Positions 18,591 to 28,218 of a stretch of DNA of 38,188 nucleotides are shown here, piece by piece; positions within the stretch are counted from its first letter, which is position 1; each line of letters opens with the position of its first letter. The notes beneath the pieces were generated by a model. The model ran no database searches, had not been told where the DNA came from, and was given only the letters and a program-made list of their open reading frames with translations. This stretch comes from a virus, in the IMG/VR virus record IMGVR_UViG_3300042691_018486, positions 1 through 38,188 of that record; one strand, written 5' to 3'. Position numbers and translations under genes: made by a program.

Positions 18591-21248
18591 TTATGAGACG
18601 CGAATGGAATTGACCTGTGCAGTCAGCGGATTGACCGCGCCGGTTTCCTGCATGACCGTCACGACAGACAGCAGCAGCCTATCGCCCGGAACCAGCCCGG
18701 TGCCCGTCACGGTGAAAGCGTAGTCTGCCGCTGTGCCGGTGATGGCCTGCGCCGTGGTGGTCACAAGGTCCGCGCCTTGGGTGCCATCGTCGGCAATCCG
18801 ATATGCCGCGAAGTCAACGGTATTGGTTCCCGCCGTGCCCGTGCCCGTGCGGTTCGCGCTGGCGGTCAGGGTGACATCGCGCCCCGGAATGTAGGACGAT
18901 GGCAACGTGACCTCATAGGTTGCCGTGTTCGTGCGGGTCAGCCCCGTTGCAGATGCCCCAAGCAGCCGCAGCGACGTTCCCGGAGTGCTGGAAATGGCGA
19001 AGTTGGTTGCCGAGCCGGTCGCATCAAGCGCGGTGCCGTTGGTGTTGCGCCCGTCCATGAGGTTGAGGCGATTGACCGGCGTGATGCCTGAGAACACTTC
19101 GGTAATCGTGATGTTCTGAAACTCGAACCCGGTCACGTTGGAGCCGCCGTTGATCGAGAACGAATGCACCGGCAGGAACGCTTGAAAAATGAACGAGCCG
19201 TTGCTTCCAATCGCATTGGCCGTAACAGTCGTCGCGGTGATCGTCGCGGTTGCCGTCGCATTTGCGGACATGACAGCGGTGCCCGAACCGACTGCGATGA
19301 TCGTCGTCCCGCTCGGAATGCCCGTGCCGCTGATAGGCTGGCCGACCGCGAGATTGACCGACACGCCCGTCAGGTTGGGTGTGCCGTTGGCCGTGGTGAC
19401 GGAATACTGCCCGCCAATCCCGCCCGGCCCCCGAGCGCTAAGGTTGCAGCCCGCCGCGCCAGTGACCGTACGAGTGCCCCACGACACGCGATAGACACGC
19501 CCTGGCACTGTGTTGAAGTTGCCGAATGCGCGCGTCAGGTTCGCCGTGCCGCTCGTCACTGTCATCGTGTTGCTGGCCGCACCAGACAACGCCAGCGTTC
19601 CGGTGAAGCCCGAGGGAATGCCGGTCTGCCGGAAGTTGTAGAAGTCCGGAACGAACGCGCCGGTCATCCATGATTCGTCAAGCTCACCCGGCATGGTGCC
19701 GATTACGATGATCTCGCGGTCAACGTAGAACGTCTTGCCGTTGTCAGCCCCCGCCGCCTCGCCGCAAAGCAGGTTCGCGGTGATCGAGGTGTCGGTTTCC
19801 AAAACCTGATGATAGGCCATCACCCAGCGCCAGCCATCGCGGCCAACCGATGAAGGCTGCGAGGTAAAGCTGCGGCTGATTGTGCCGGTCGTGAGAAGCT
19901 GCGCCCGCCCGGCTGTGGTGGTCATGGAAGCCGGAACCCAGATGCGCGCCAAATAGGTCAGCCAGCGCCCTTTGGCCACGGGCAAAAGGTTCGACAGGTC
20001 CACCGCCTTGACCGGGCTTGCGCCTGCGTTCGGGGTCAGCGCCAGACCGTACAACCCGCGCTCAACATAGGCTACGGACTTCGAAGCCACCACGTTGGTC
20101 AGCGTGTGGCCTTCTGGCGCGCTTCCGGTCCACGTTGTGAAAGCCGGGTTCGGCATGAGATTGACAGCGGGGCGGCTGAACGGGCGGATCATCGCGCTTG
20201 CGCCGGTTGCCGGGTTCTCTGCCAGCGCTTCGGCAAAAGCAGGCAGCGCGAGGTTTACCCCGGCAGGCGGGGCAGGGTGCAAACCGCCTTGTCCGTCCTG
20301 ATCGTAATAGGCCAGATCGACGGTCCCGCCTTCACCACCGATGGCAGGGTCGTCCAGATCGCCCAGCGCCTCGAACTTGCTGGCAACGTCGATGATGCCA
20401 AGCCCCAGCTCGGTCGCAACTTGCCGCCAGACGCCTTGCGTTGCCCGGCTGAACGCCAGATTGCGCAGCCACGGGTTTTGCAGCGTGACCAGAAAATCGG
20501 CCTTCGCATGGCGCTGCATCATGTTGGCGACGGCGGTAAGGATCAGCGCGTAGTTTTGCGCTGCGGTCGTGGTCGATCCGAAGTTGTGGCCGTGATTGAT
20601 CAAGACCAGATCGTAGGTTCGGCCATCGGAGTTTTGCGCGACTTCGTTTGCGCCCTGGCCATAGACAAGGCCCGAACCTGCCACCGCCGCGTTGTCGATG
20701 TAGATCGTGCGCGAGCCGGTGCCGGTCTGGACAGTCGTCGGGGTATTCCAGCCAGAGCCGTCAACCCAAAGCCGATAGACGATAGAATGCGTCGGCACAG
20801 CGGGCGCAAGGTATTCAGCCACCCAGCGATAAAGCGGCTCGGTCGTCTGGTTCCATGTGCTGTCCGAATTGATGAACACATAGACATCATCCTGCCCGGC
20901 GCGGATCGTGCGCCAGAAGTGTTGCGCATGGGCATATGCGGGCCGCACTTCAAGCGCGGATACATCACCCGCGCTCAGGAAGTCGCTGTCGAGAACGGCA
21001 TACTGGTATTCGCCCGCCGTGTCGTAATAACGGCGGCTGTAGCGGCCCGTGGGGACGTAGAACTGCACCAGCCCCTTCGACACCGCGCGCACCTTGCCGC
21101 CTGCAATGGGTAGTGTTCCCGCGCGGTCGGAATAGATCGTGATTGCAGGCGCCGTCTCAGGATCGCCGCCAACCGCGAACAGGTCCATGGACCAGCCATT
21201 GAGCGCGGTGCCGTTGTTGTCGGTAATGTTCTCTTGAAAGTGATACAT
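18591..21248 (-). CDS. tail fibre/receptor-binding protein with SGNH hydrolase domain
   Basis: An 885-residue tail protein. Residues about 1-100 resemble a particle-binding head. From about 120 to 330 there is an SGNH/GDSL-type esterase pattern: INSDST (126-131, block I serine), NHGHN (218-222, block III) and GGLHP (about 321-325, block V histidine). Such domains remove acetyl groups from host surface polysaccharide. The rest is beta-rich, Thr/Gly/Ala-rich, with a GIPSGTTI type repeat and probable carbohydrate-binding modules. ATG at 21248 has GGGTGA six bases upstream. It follows the pectate-lyase-like tailspike, so the virion may carry two receptor enzymes. Confidence 0.75.
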   Translation of the reverse strand: MYHFQENITDNNGTALNGWSMDLFAVGGDPETAPAITIYSDRAGTLPIAGGKVRAVSKGLVQFYVPTGRYSRRYYDTAGEYQYAVLDSDFLSAGDVSALEVRPAYAHAQHFWRTIRAGQDDVYVFINSDSTWNQTTEPLYRWVAEYLAPAVPTHSIVYRLWVDGSGWNTPTTVQTGTGSRTIYIDNAAVAGSGLVYGQGANEVAQNSDGRTYDLVLINHGHNFGSTTTAAQNYALILTAVANMMQRHAKADFLVTLQNPWLRNLAFSRATQGVWRQVATELGLGIIDVASKFEALGDLDDPAIGGEGGTVDLAYYDQDGQGGLHPAPPAGVNLALPAFAEALAENPATGASAMIRPFSRPAVNLMPNPAFTTWTGSAPEGHTLTNVVASKSVAYVERGLYGLALTPNAGASPVKAVDLSNLLPVAKGRWLTYLARIWVPASMTTTAGRAQLLTTGTISRSFTSQPSSVGRDGWRWVMAYHQVLETDTSITANLLCGEAAGADNGKTFYVDREIIVIGTMPGELDESWMTGAFVPDFYNFRQTGIPSGFTGTLALSGAASNTMTVTSGTANLTRAFGNFNTVPGRVYRVSWGTRTVTGAAGCNLSARGPGGIGGQYSVTTANGTPNLTGVSVNLAVGQPISGTGIPSGTTIIAVGSGTAVMSANATATATITATTVTANAIGSNGSFIFQAFLPVHSFSINGGSNVTGFEFQNITITEVFSGITPVNRLNLMDGRNTNGTALDATGSATNFAISSTPGTSLRLLGASATGLTRTNTATYEVTLPSSYIPGRDVTLTASANRTGTGTAGTNTVDFAAYRIADDGTQGADLVTTTAQAITGTAADYAFTVTGTGLVPGDRLLLSVVTVMQETGAVNPLTAQVNSIRVS

Positions 21249-21260
21249 GCTTGTCACCCG

Positions 21261-23645
21261 TCAAAGCGTGCTGGTGGAGGCGAACAGCGACCAATGCGTC
21301 CCGTTGTAGAGGAGGCAGGCGATGTCGTTGTTCGTGTTGAGGGTGACGCTGGCATTGCCCGGCGTCTGAATGCCGTAGGTTGCCGCCGCGCTGGTGGTCA
21401 CATCGCGAAGCACAATGTCCCGCGCGCTCGAAACCGACCGCAGATAGACCACATCGCCCTCGCGGAATGCCGAGTTGGTGTAGGGCGTGATGCGGTCCAG
21501 ATCGTCGGATGCCGCCGCGCCTTCGGTGTCCACGTTCATGTAGAACGAGCGCGAGGCCGTGGGCAGGATCGCGACCAACCCGCCCGCAATGGTGTAATCC
21601 GCCGATGCCGGTTCAGCGTATTTGGTCTGAATGTAATTGGTCGAGCCAACCGAAGCATTGATGACGCCATCAATGTCGGCATAATCGACGGCGTTGTTCT
21701 CCACCTCGCTCTGCGCCGCCCACGTTGCTTGCGGGAAAGTGGTCGTGTCGGACACGCTGCCAGCAGTGACCATATACTTGGTGTAGCCGCTGTCAGCCCC
21801 CAGCGTCCTGCGCCAAGTGTTGCCCGTCACAACCAAGCCGGGGCAGTTGGCGAGGGCATAGACAAACGCGACGAACAAGCCCGCGCCGGTATAGCGTGAA
21901 CCGCCATCCCAGACGTTGCCAGTGACCGTGACGCCCGCCGAATATTCGGAAAGCTCCACGCAGAACCGGCCCATGAACGAATGGCGGTTGTTCGCATAGG
22001 TGATGAAGCGGTGCGAGTTCTTGGTGGGGCTGCTGCTCCAGAAGCTCGTCTCAAGGCCGACATAGCAGCCGGAGATTTCGTTGCCGGTGATGTAGGCGAG
22101 GACGTTGCCCCAGTACCATTCAAGCGTCGTGCTATCGCGAACGTCGATGAAGCCATAGAAGCCCCGGCACGTATTGCCCCGCACAACCGCCCGGCGCGGC
22201 CCACCGAAGGCCAGCACCACGCCGTAGGTCTTGGTCGTCACATCTCCGTCCGTGGTGTCCACAAGCCCGTAAAAGCGGTTGTTCGTGATCGTCGGCTCAT
22301 ACCCGCGAACCACCAGCGCATCGTCTGCGGCGGAGAAAACATCGTTGTTTTCCCATGTCTCGCGGTAGGCCCCGGCGTGCGAGGTCACGCCTTCGTAGCA
22401 GTTGTAAAAGAAGCTGTTCTTGCAGTAGGGCCGCACGTTGGAAAAGGGCACTTCGTCCGAATAGGTGAAGTCCACCGACTGCGCGCCAAAGCTTTCCTTG
22501 ATCTTGTCGAACCCGCAATCCTGGCACCCGACAACCTTGAAGCGGTTCAGCCGCGCGTGATACGTGTCGTAATCCCAGATCAGCGTCGGATCGTTGTTGT
22601 TGAGCGTCGAAGTCTCGCAGCGAAGGCTGGAGTTCCACACCGAGGACGTACCCAGCACCCGCCCGCGCTCGATGCGCTCGGGCTTGAAGGTGCAGTCCGA
22701 AGCCCACGTTCCCGAATGCAGAGACGCGCCGGTCACGTTGCGGTTGAAGATGCCGCCGGTCCAGTGTGCATTGGCGCACGGCGTCACCTTCTTGACCGTG
22801 GTGCTGCCCCGCTGCGTTTCCGTTTCCGAAGCTGCGGTCGTGCGGTAGTTGTCGAACAGCAGCGGCGAGGACAGCGTAAGCGTCGTCGTGCTGGTTGCAT
22901 CGCGAACCGGGCTGAACTCGGCAAAATAGGCGTAGGGCAAGCTTGCGGTGCCATCGCCCAGCCACCACGAGCCGGAATCAGTGCGCGAGAGAGCGTTGCG
23001 CTGCGATACGATGTGCAGCAGATCGCCCGCCGCGTACCCGTGCGCGCTGCCAAAGGTCAGCAGGCTGTCACCGTTCCCCACATCGACGCTGATGGCCAAT
23101 TCGGTGCCGACCGTGCCGTCATAGGTCAGGGCAGGCGACGGCGCGTCGTTCACATCGATCTGCGTGCCCGGATAGGCCTGCACCGTGACGTTCGACTTCA
23201 TGGCCACCGCAGACAGCCAGATGTAGCTTCCGCTGTAGATTAGAACCGTGCCGCCGCCCGCTGCATGAACGGTGTCAATCGCGCGCTGGAGGGCCGGAGC
23301 GTCGTCGCCATCATCGCCGCTTTCGACAAACATGGAGGCCGCGACATAGGTGTTGGAATAGACCTGTTCGGCTTCGGAGCGCACGGGGTCAATGTCGCGA
23401 AGCTGAATGCCGCCCGCGTCCTTGAGGATGGCGCGGTAAAGGTCTTCGCTGTCCAGATAGGCGTTCGGAAACCGGCCCGCGATGTCTGCCGTGATGTTCG
23501 AGCCCAGCGAGGTCACAAGGCTGTCGTTGGCATAGACGGCGCGCGGGGTCAGGGTGCCGTGGTTGTAGAAGTACCACTTGGCACCGCTGATGGGGTTGGC
23601 GTCTTCATCCAGCGCGGGAATGATGCCAGCTTCGAAAAGGCTCAT
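21261..23645 (-). CDS. tailspike with head-binding domain and pectate-lyase-like beta-helix
   Basis: A 794-residue tailspike. Residues 1-90 are the adaptor seen in many podovirus spikes (YFYNHGTLTPRAVYAND, DIAGRFPNAYLDSEDLYRAIL). From about 105 a Pectate_lyase_3-like start (SGDDGDDAPALQRAIDTVHAAGGGTVLI) leads into a long right-handed beta-helix with repeated turns (TITNNRFYG, VVRGNTC, VVTGNTW). It probably binds and cleaves a host glycan. The active site cannot be assigned by eye. Its start is only 15 bases after a terminator-like hairpin (23660-23685), suggesting regulated expression relative to the upstream ejection genes. Confidence 0.8.
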   Translation of the reverse strand: MSLFEAGIIPALDEDANPISGAKWYFYNHGTLTPRAVYANDSLVTSLGSNITADIAGRFPNAYLDSEDLYRAILKDAGGIQLRDIDPVRSEAEQVYSNTYVAASMFVESGDDGDDAPALQRAIDTVHAAGGGTVLIYSGSYIWLSAVAMKSNVTVQAYPGTQIDVNDAPSPALTYDGTVGTELAISVDVGNGDSLLTFGSAHGYAAGDLLHIVSQRNALSRTDSGSWWLGDGTASLPYAYFAEFSPVRDATSTTTLTLSSPLLFDNYRTTAASETETQRGSTTVKKVTPCANAHWTGGIFNRNVTGASLHSGTWASDCTFKPERIERGRVLGTSSVWNSSLRCETSTLNNNDPTLIWDYDTYHARLNRFKVVGCQDCGFDKIKESFGAQSVDFTYSDEVPFSNVRPYCKNSFFYNCYEGVTSHAGAYRETWENNDVFSAADDALVVRGYEPTITNNRFYGLVDTTDGDVTTKTYGVVLAFGGPRRAVVRGNTCRGFYGFIDVRDSTTLEWYWGNVLAYITGNEISGCYVGLETSFWSSSPTKNSHRFITYANNRHSFMGRFCVELSEYSAGVTVTGNVWDGGSRYTGAGLFVAFVYALANCPGLVVTGNTWRRTLGADSGYTKYMVTAGSVSDTTTFPQATWAAQSEVENNAVDYADIDGVINASVGSTNYIQTKYAEPASADYTIAGGLVAILPTASRSFYMNVDTEGAAASDDLDRITPYTNSAFREGDVVYLRSVSSARDIVLRDVTTSAAATYGIQTPGNASVTLNTNNDIACLLYNGTHWSLFASTSTL

Positions 23646-23659
23646 GCGTTGATCCCATG

Positions 23660-23685
23660 AAAAACCCCGCCTTTGAGGGGCGGGG
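23660..23685 (-). terminator. intrinsic terminator-like hairpin before the tailspike gene
   Basis: On the minus strand a 7-bp CCCCGCC/GGCGGGG stem with a 7-base loop is followed by TTTTT (23664-23660). It lies after the ejection protein gene and 15 bases before the tailspike ATG, so it may attenuate tailspike transcription or protect the mRNA end. Confidence 0.7.
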
Positions 23686-23706
23686 CAGGTGTGCTATTGC
23701 GGGCCT

Positions 23707-23892
23707 ATGGAAATCGCCCTCATCGTCCTGACAAAGGCGTTCATCTTCGGAATCTTTGAGGCCGTTACGGGACGGAAGCCGTTCCCTGCGAAAGTGCCGC
23801 CGCGCTGGCTGCGCTGGTGCTACCGGCAAGTCGGGCGCGCTTTCGAAGCTGCTGCGAGATCGCTTGCCGCGTTGGGCCAGCGGGGCCAGTAG
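23707..23892 (+). CDS. possible plus-strand micro-gene (moron) in the late region, 61 aa
   Basis: A 61-residue frame on the strand opposite to the late genes. It starts in the intergenic gap and runs 128 bases antisense into the 3' end of the ejection gene. The N-terminus is hydrophobic (IALIVLTKAFIFGIF) and the rest basic, with GC-rich third codon positions like the real genes. There is no clear ribosome binding site. It may be a moron-type gene or chance; low confidence. Confidence 0.3.
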   Translation: MEIALIVLTKAFIFGIFEAVTGRKPFPAKVPPRWLRWCYRQVGRAFEAAARSLAALGQRGQ

Positions 23893-26383
23893 CAGCCTGC
23901 ATCACCTTGCGGGTTCCCGGCGCGTAAGCACCAAGCAGCCCGCCGAACACGGCAAGCGCTTTCGGGGAAAGCACTGCCGCGCCCGTCGCTGCCGCACCAG
24001 CAAATACCCGCTCAGCACTCCCGCTGTTGGGCACTGTGTCAACCAGCGCCATGCCTTGCTCTGCATAGTCCTGCATCAGGGCATCGCCGCGCAGATATGC
24101 CTTTGACCGGACGCCGCCCGATGTGTTCTGGACCGCCCGGTCGAACTGCGTCGGCGTGAACGTGCCAGCATCGCCCCCAGCGCGGCGGGCTGCGTCCTCG
24201 ATCCGCACAAGCTTTGCATAGCCCGCGTCGGCTGCATCAAGCAGCGCAACCGCATCGGGATCGGAATGACGGCGGGCGGCGTTGTCGAGAGCCGTTTGCA
24301 GGCTGTCGATGGCATCGGCAAGCGCCTGATCTTCTGCGGTGTTGCCGCGCCGAAAGATCGCCGCCTTCTTGCCAAGGTCCGAAACGGTGTTTTTGAACGC
24401 CTTGCCGGAAAGCTCACCGTTGACGAACCGATTGCGGACATTGTTGTCGATGATGCTCTTGAGGCGCGCCGTTGCCTGCGGGCCGAGGGTATCGACAAGC
24501 GAGGTCATGGCGGCGATTTCCGTCTGCAACTCAGCATCCGGTACCATCTTCATGCCAGACCGGGCCTGCGAATAGACGCGGTTGAACGTCGCCTGCGCAT
24601 AGGCATTCGGACCAGTGCCGGGGCGCATACCCTTGGGCAGCGCTTCGCCCACTTCCTTGAGCGCGTCGTTGAATGCCCCGATCTGGAAGCTATCGCGCGC
24701 TTCCTGCCGCGCACCGCGAATGGCCGAACCGACGACAGGCAAGGATTGCAGCTTTTGCTCTGCCGAATTGATCGCGTTGCCGATCTGTGCCCTCATGCCG
24801 GTCTGCCCTGCCGCAGCAGCCGCACCGCGCTGGCCGAACGTCATATTGGTGACACCGGCATCGTAGAGCGTATTCACGCCCTGCGTGGAGGGCGTCAGGC
24901 CGCGCGCCAGTGCATTGGTCGCACCAGTGGCCAGAGCGCTCGTTCCAGCGCCAACAAGCCCGCCTGCGAGCGCATTGGTGAAGCGGTCGCCATTGTCCGC
25001 ATTGCCCGCACCAGACGCGGCACCGTAGGTCGCATCCGACACCACGCCGCGCGCAAGGCCGGGAGCCATCCCAGCCCGCGCCAGCGCCAATTCGCCGCCC
25101 ATCGCAGCCATGACACCGCCCGAGACCGTGCCCAAGGTTGAAGCGACAGGATTGCTTTCCGAGACCGACGCCCTGCCAGCGCGGGCGCGTTCTTCATTGC
25201 CGCCGGTCATGCCGATGATGTTGTCGAGCGTCCCGCCAGTAAGTGCCTGCGCGGCGTTCATGGCATAGGCACCGCCCGCGCTTTGCCCTGCCGCATTGAT
25301 CGCCTGATCTGCGGACGACATCGGCAACTGCTGCGAGAAGTTGACCGGGTACTGGTCGATTGGAACCTTGGGGAAGCGGTCGCGGTAATTGGCCTGCTGC
25401 CGTGCCTGCGTCAGTGCCTGCTCGTCGTTGACCCCGACGCTCTGGAGATACGCAACGAGATCGTCACCGCTGGCACCTGCGCCAAGAAGCTGCCGATAGC
25501 GGTCCTCGACGCCAGCAAGGGGAGCCGTCCGCGTGTTGCCCTGCGAGAGCCCCATGGGTGTGCCGCCATCAGCGCCGGGGATGTTGCCAAGTGCGCGGGG
25601 ATCCGGAGTGGCAGGTGCAGCGACAGGCGCAGCGCCGGGGATTTGCGCGTCGGGGCTATTGGGGGCGGGAGTGCCGCCTGCTGCCTCAGAAAGTTGCGCG
25701 CCGATGTAGGCGTCAATCTCGTCCTTGTTCCAGCCCGCAGCCTTGAGGCCGGTCACACGGCGCATGGCTGATTGCTCAAGGATACGAGAGCGCCGCGCCA
25801 AGTTTTCACGGATGATCTTCGGGTCCATCGACGGATTGATGGTGGTCTTGTCGTATTCCGCCTTTTCACCCGGCGTCAGCGAGGCACCGAATTGGCTGTT
25901 GCGAACCTTGTTGTCGAAATCGGCAACGTCTGCCCACCACTGCTGTTGTCCCGGCGTACCAAAGCCCGAAAACGCGCTCTGAATGGTGTTTTCCATGCCG
26001 CCGGTCAGGGTGTTGCCCGCGTATTCGTTCTGGAACGTGGTGTTCAGGCGGTCAAAGGCTGACAGGTTATCGCCCATCGTGGTCAGCCGCGTAACATCGC
26101 CTTCGCGCAGGGGCTTGCCCGCGCCTGCTGCAACCTTGGGGCTGCCATCAGGATTGTGCGTTGCCTCCCATTCGCGGCGCTTGCGGTCGGCCTCTTCCAT
26201 CTGCAACCGCTGGTCAGTGCGGGCACGATTGGCTGATTCGATCTGCAAGGACTGATCGACCCGCGCCCGCGCCTCCGCACTCTGCTTGTACGGATCGGGC
26301 GGCGCAATCACCACATCGGTGGGCGAAGGCCCCTGCGCGGCGGGCTTGATGCGGAACGCGGCCCACGGATCATTCTGCGCCAT
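23765..26383 (-). CDS. large internal virion/DNA ejection protein, 872 aa
   Basis: An 872-residue protein with a charged helical N-terminus (ESANRARTDQRLQMEEADRK), a Pro/Ala linker (about 245-280), Gly/Ala-rich hydrophobic stretches (about 390-500) that could enter membranes, and a helical C-terminus. Podoviruses of the P22 type keep two or three such proteins directly after the neck genes; they leave the capsid with the DNA and form a trans-envelope conduit. No enzymatic motif is visible. It is coupled to the preceding ejection gene (stop-start contact at 26383). Assignment rests on size, composition and gene order. Confidence 0.7.
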   Translation of the reverse strand: MAQNDPWAAFRIKPAAQGPSPTDVVIAPPDPYKQSAEARARVDQSLQIESANRARTDQRLQMEEADRKRREWEATHNPDGSPKVAAGAGKPLREGDVTRLTTMGDNLSAFDRLNTTFQNEYAGNTLTGGMENTIQSAFSGFGTPGQQQWWADVADFDNKVRNSQFGASLTPGEKAEYDKTTINPSMDPKIIRENLARRSRILEQSAMRRVTGLKAAGWNKDEIDAYIGAQLSEAAGGTPAPNSPDAQIPGAAPVAAPATPDPRALGNIPGADGGTPMGLSQGNTRTAPLAGVEDRYRQLLGAGASGDDLVAYLQSVGVNDEQALTQARQQANYRDRFPKVPIDQYPVNFSQQLPMSSADQAINAAGQSAGGAYAMNAAQALTGGTLDNIIGMTGGNEERARAGRASVSESNPVASTLGTVSGGVMAAMGGELALARAGMAPGLARGVVSDATYGAASGAGNADNGDRFTNALAGGLVGAGTSALATGATNALARGLTPSTQGVNTLYDAGVTNMTFGQRGAAAAAGQTGMRAQIGNAINSAEQKLQSLPVVGSAIRGARQEARDSFQIGAFNDALKEVGEALPKGMRPGTGPNAYAQATFNRVYSQARSGMKMVPDAELQTEIAAMTSLVDTLGPQATARLKSIIDNNVRNRFVNGELSGKAFKNTVSDLGKKAAIFRRGNTAEDQALADAIDSLQTALDNAARRHSDPDAVALLDAADAGYAKLVRIEDAARRAGGDAGTFTPTQFDRAVQNTSGGVRSKAYLRGDALMQDYAEQGMALVDTVPNSGSAERVFAGAAATGAAVLSPKALAVFGGLLGAYAPGTRKVMQAATGPAGPTRQAISQQLRKRARLAGSTSAASAAALSQGTASVP

Positions 26384-27183
26384 CAGGGAACAACTCCTTC
26401 GGAACCATCGGGCAGGATAATCGGCGTCCCGCTCGGAAGCTGGCGGGCTTCATCCGGGGTCGTCACCTGCACCGCAAAGCCATTGTTGCGCACGAACTCT
26501 GCCGCTTGCGGACCAGCCTGCCGCACAACGTCCATTGCCGCCTGCATCGAGACCGGCTTGCGGGGCTGCGCTGGAGCCTGCTGCGGGGCCATCTGGGCAG
26601 GCACGGCGATGTTGGGGGAGTAGAGCCGCGTTTCGCCGCCTTGGCCCGTGTAGGGCTTGGCAAAGCCTGCATTGACCGCCTGCGCCAGCGCCTGTTGGAA
26701 CTCCGGTGTGCCCGGCTTGTAGCCAAGCTGCACAAGGTTGCGCGCTTCGGATGTGAGCGCCTGCCCACCGTCCTTCTCATACGCCTGCAACACAAGCCGC
26801 TGCTGGCCTACCCAGTTAGGATCGAACGAAGGCGGCGCGCTCGATACGTCCAGCCCGATCTGCTTTGCCGCTGCCAGCGACTGCTGATAGGTCGTCTCGT
26901 CCGTTGCGTGGTTTAGCAAGCGGCCAAGCTGCTGCATCTGGTCGCCGCGCTGTTTTGCTTGGCCAAGCTGCACCTGCTGCTGCTGCCCGCGAAACTGCAT
27001 CGCGTACTCCGGCGCGTTCTGGGCCAGCTCGCCAAATGCAGCCTGGTCGTTCGGGTTCTGCACCAGCGCGCCGAGAGCATTGCGGGTCGCCGTGTCGCGC
27101 CGCATCTGCTTGCCCTGCTCATAGCCTTCGAGCGCCATCGCCAGCACGTTGGGCTGCTGCGCAAGGCTCCAATTGATCGCCAT
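26383..27183 (-). CDS. internal virion/ejection protein, 266 aa
   Basis: A 266-residue Gln/Ala-rich helical protein (MQFRGQQQQVQLGQAKQRG) with a beta-type end (GTPIILPDGSEGVV). Starts at the stop of the previous ejection gene and ends at the start of the next. The middle position of a three-gene block resembles P22 genes 7, 20 and 16. Role inferred from order and composition. Confidence 0.65.
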   Translation of the reverse strand: MAINWSLAQQPNVLAMALEGYEQGKQMRRDTATRNALGALVQNPNDQAAFGELAQNAPEYAMQFRGQQQQVQLGQAKQRGDQMQQLGRLLNHATDETTYQQSLAAAKQIGLDVSSAPPSFDPNWVGQQRLVLQAYEKDGGQALTSEARNLVQLGYKPGTPEFQQALAQAVNAGFAKPYTGQGGETRLYSPNIAVPAQMAPQQAPAQPRKPVSMQAAMDVVRQAGPQAAEFVRNNGFAVQVTTPDEARQLPSGTPIILPDGSEGVVP

Positions 27184-27809
27184 CAGTTGACCCCGTACTT
27201 GAGGATGCCAGCCATACCGGTGCCGATCAGCGAGTTGATGTTGCTCGCGTTGGCAAGGGCCGCATTGCCGATGGTGTCGGCGCGGTTCTGGTAGATCTGG
27301 CCGAGGCTGTTGGCGGTATTCACCCCGACGCCTGCCGCCGCGCCGCCAGCTTGAAGGCCAACGCCCTGCTGATTGCCAAGCGCGCCCATGTAGTTGCCGA
27401 ACTCATTGCTGGCGAAGTTCTGCCCGTACTCGACCGCATCGCGCATCGCTGCGCCGCTCTGGATCGTGCCCGCGCCCGCATAGCCCGAATTGAGCGCGTT
27501 CATGCCCTCGCCAAGCCGGAACTTGTAGCCGGTGGAGTTGCGGAACTGATCGAAGGCCCGGCGCGCATCGTTGGCCCCCGCACCAAGGCCAAGGAGCGCA
27601 TTGATCCGGCCCCCGGCAGAGGTGCCGCCCTTGATGAACGGGTTGAGCGTGGAATAGGCCTGCTGGCGGGCGGCGCGCTGTTCCGCCGCGGACTGATCGG
27701 CGGCCTGTGTTGCCGCGCGCGATGCCCGGCCCGATGCCCCCGAACTGATCGCAGCACTGCCAATCGCCCCCGCGCCAAGCGCGACGGCTGCAAGCGTTCC
27801 AATCGCCAT
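27183..27809 (-). CDS. DNA transfer (ejection) protein, P22 gp7-like, 208 aa
   Basis: A 208-residue protein with a hydrophobic Gly/Ala N-terminus (IGTLAAVALGAGAIGSAAIS) and the pattern GYKFRLGEGMNALNSGYAGAGTIQSGAA, typical of gp7-like DNA transfer proteins of P22-type phages, which cross the envelope during ejection. The ATG at 27809 is chosen, with AAGGAA nine bases upstream; the longer frame shadows the acetyltransferase gene. Confidence 0.75.
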   Translation of the reverse strand: MAIGTLAAVALGAGAIGSAAISSGASGRASRAATQAADQSAAEQRAARQQAYSTLNPFIKGGTSAGGRINALLGLGAGANDARRAFDQFRNSTGYKFRLGEGMNALNSGYAGAGTIQSGAAMRDAVEYGQNFASNEFGNYMGALGNQQGVGLQAGGAAAGVGVNTANSLGQIYQNRADTIGNAALANASNINSLIGTGMAGILKYGVN

Positions 27810-27810
27810 A

Positions 27811-28218
27811 TCAGATTTCCTTGATGAAAGTCCGTTCGGCAAGGTGGTAGCCCCGCCGTTCGTATAGCCCCGCCAGATCGCCCATGCTGGCAATGTCGAG
27901 CATCAGGGAGCGCGTGGCCCCCATGTCCGCAGCCTGCTTTTCAGCCGCCGCCAGAAGCTTGATTCCCTCGAACCCTTCCGAGCGCCAGAACAGTTCCTGG
28001 AACACCTTCCGGCCCGAAAACGGATGCGCGAACACGATGCCACCGATAATCGATCGATCACCCCGCATCAGGATGTGGTCCGCAATCAGCGTCCGCAGCA
28101 GGGCCTCGACGCAATCGTCATCCCAGCCCACCGCATCGGTAACGCCTGCCTCGTCCGCGAACTTCCGCCCCATCTCCATGACGAAGGGAATGTCTGCTTC
28201 GGTGCAGGCGCGGATCAT
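27811..28218 (-). CDS. GNAT-family acetyltransferase-like protein, 135 aa
   Basis: A 135-residue GNAT fold: MIRACTEADIPFVMEMG start, central strand GIVFAHPF, and a C-terminal GLYERRGYHLAE that is the usual end of GNAT enzymes. Substrate unknown; it could modify a virion or host protein. It lies inside the structural operon between a tail-associated protein and the ejection genes, coupled by TGATG, which argues for a virion-related role. The acetyl-CoA loop is poorly conserved, so it may bind rather than catalyse. Confidence 0.75.
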   Translation of the reverse strand: MIRACTEADIPFVMEMGRKFADEAGVTDAVGWDDDCVEALLRTLIADHILMRGDRSIIGGIVFAHPFSGRKVFQELFWRSEGFEGIKLLAAAEKQAADMGATRSLMLDIASMGDLAGLYERRGYHLAERTFIKEI

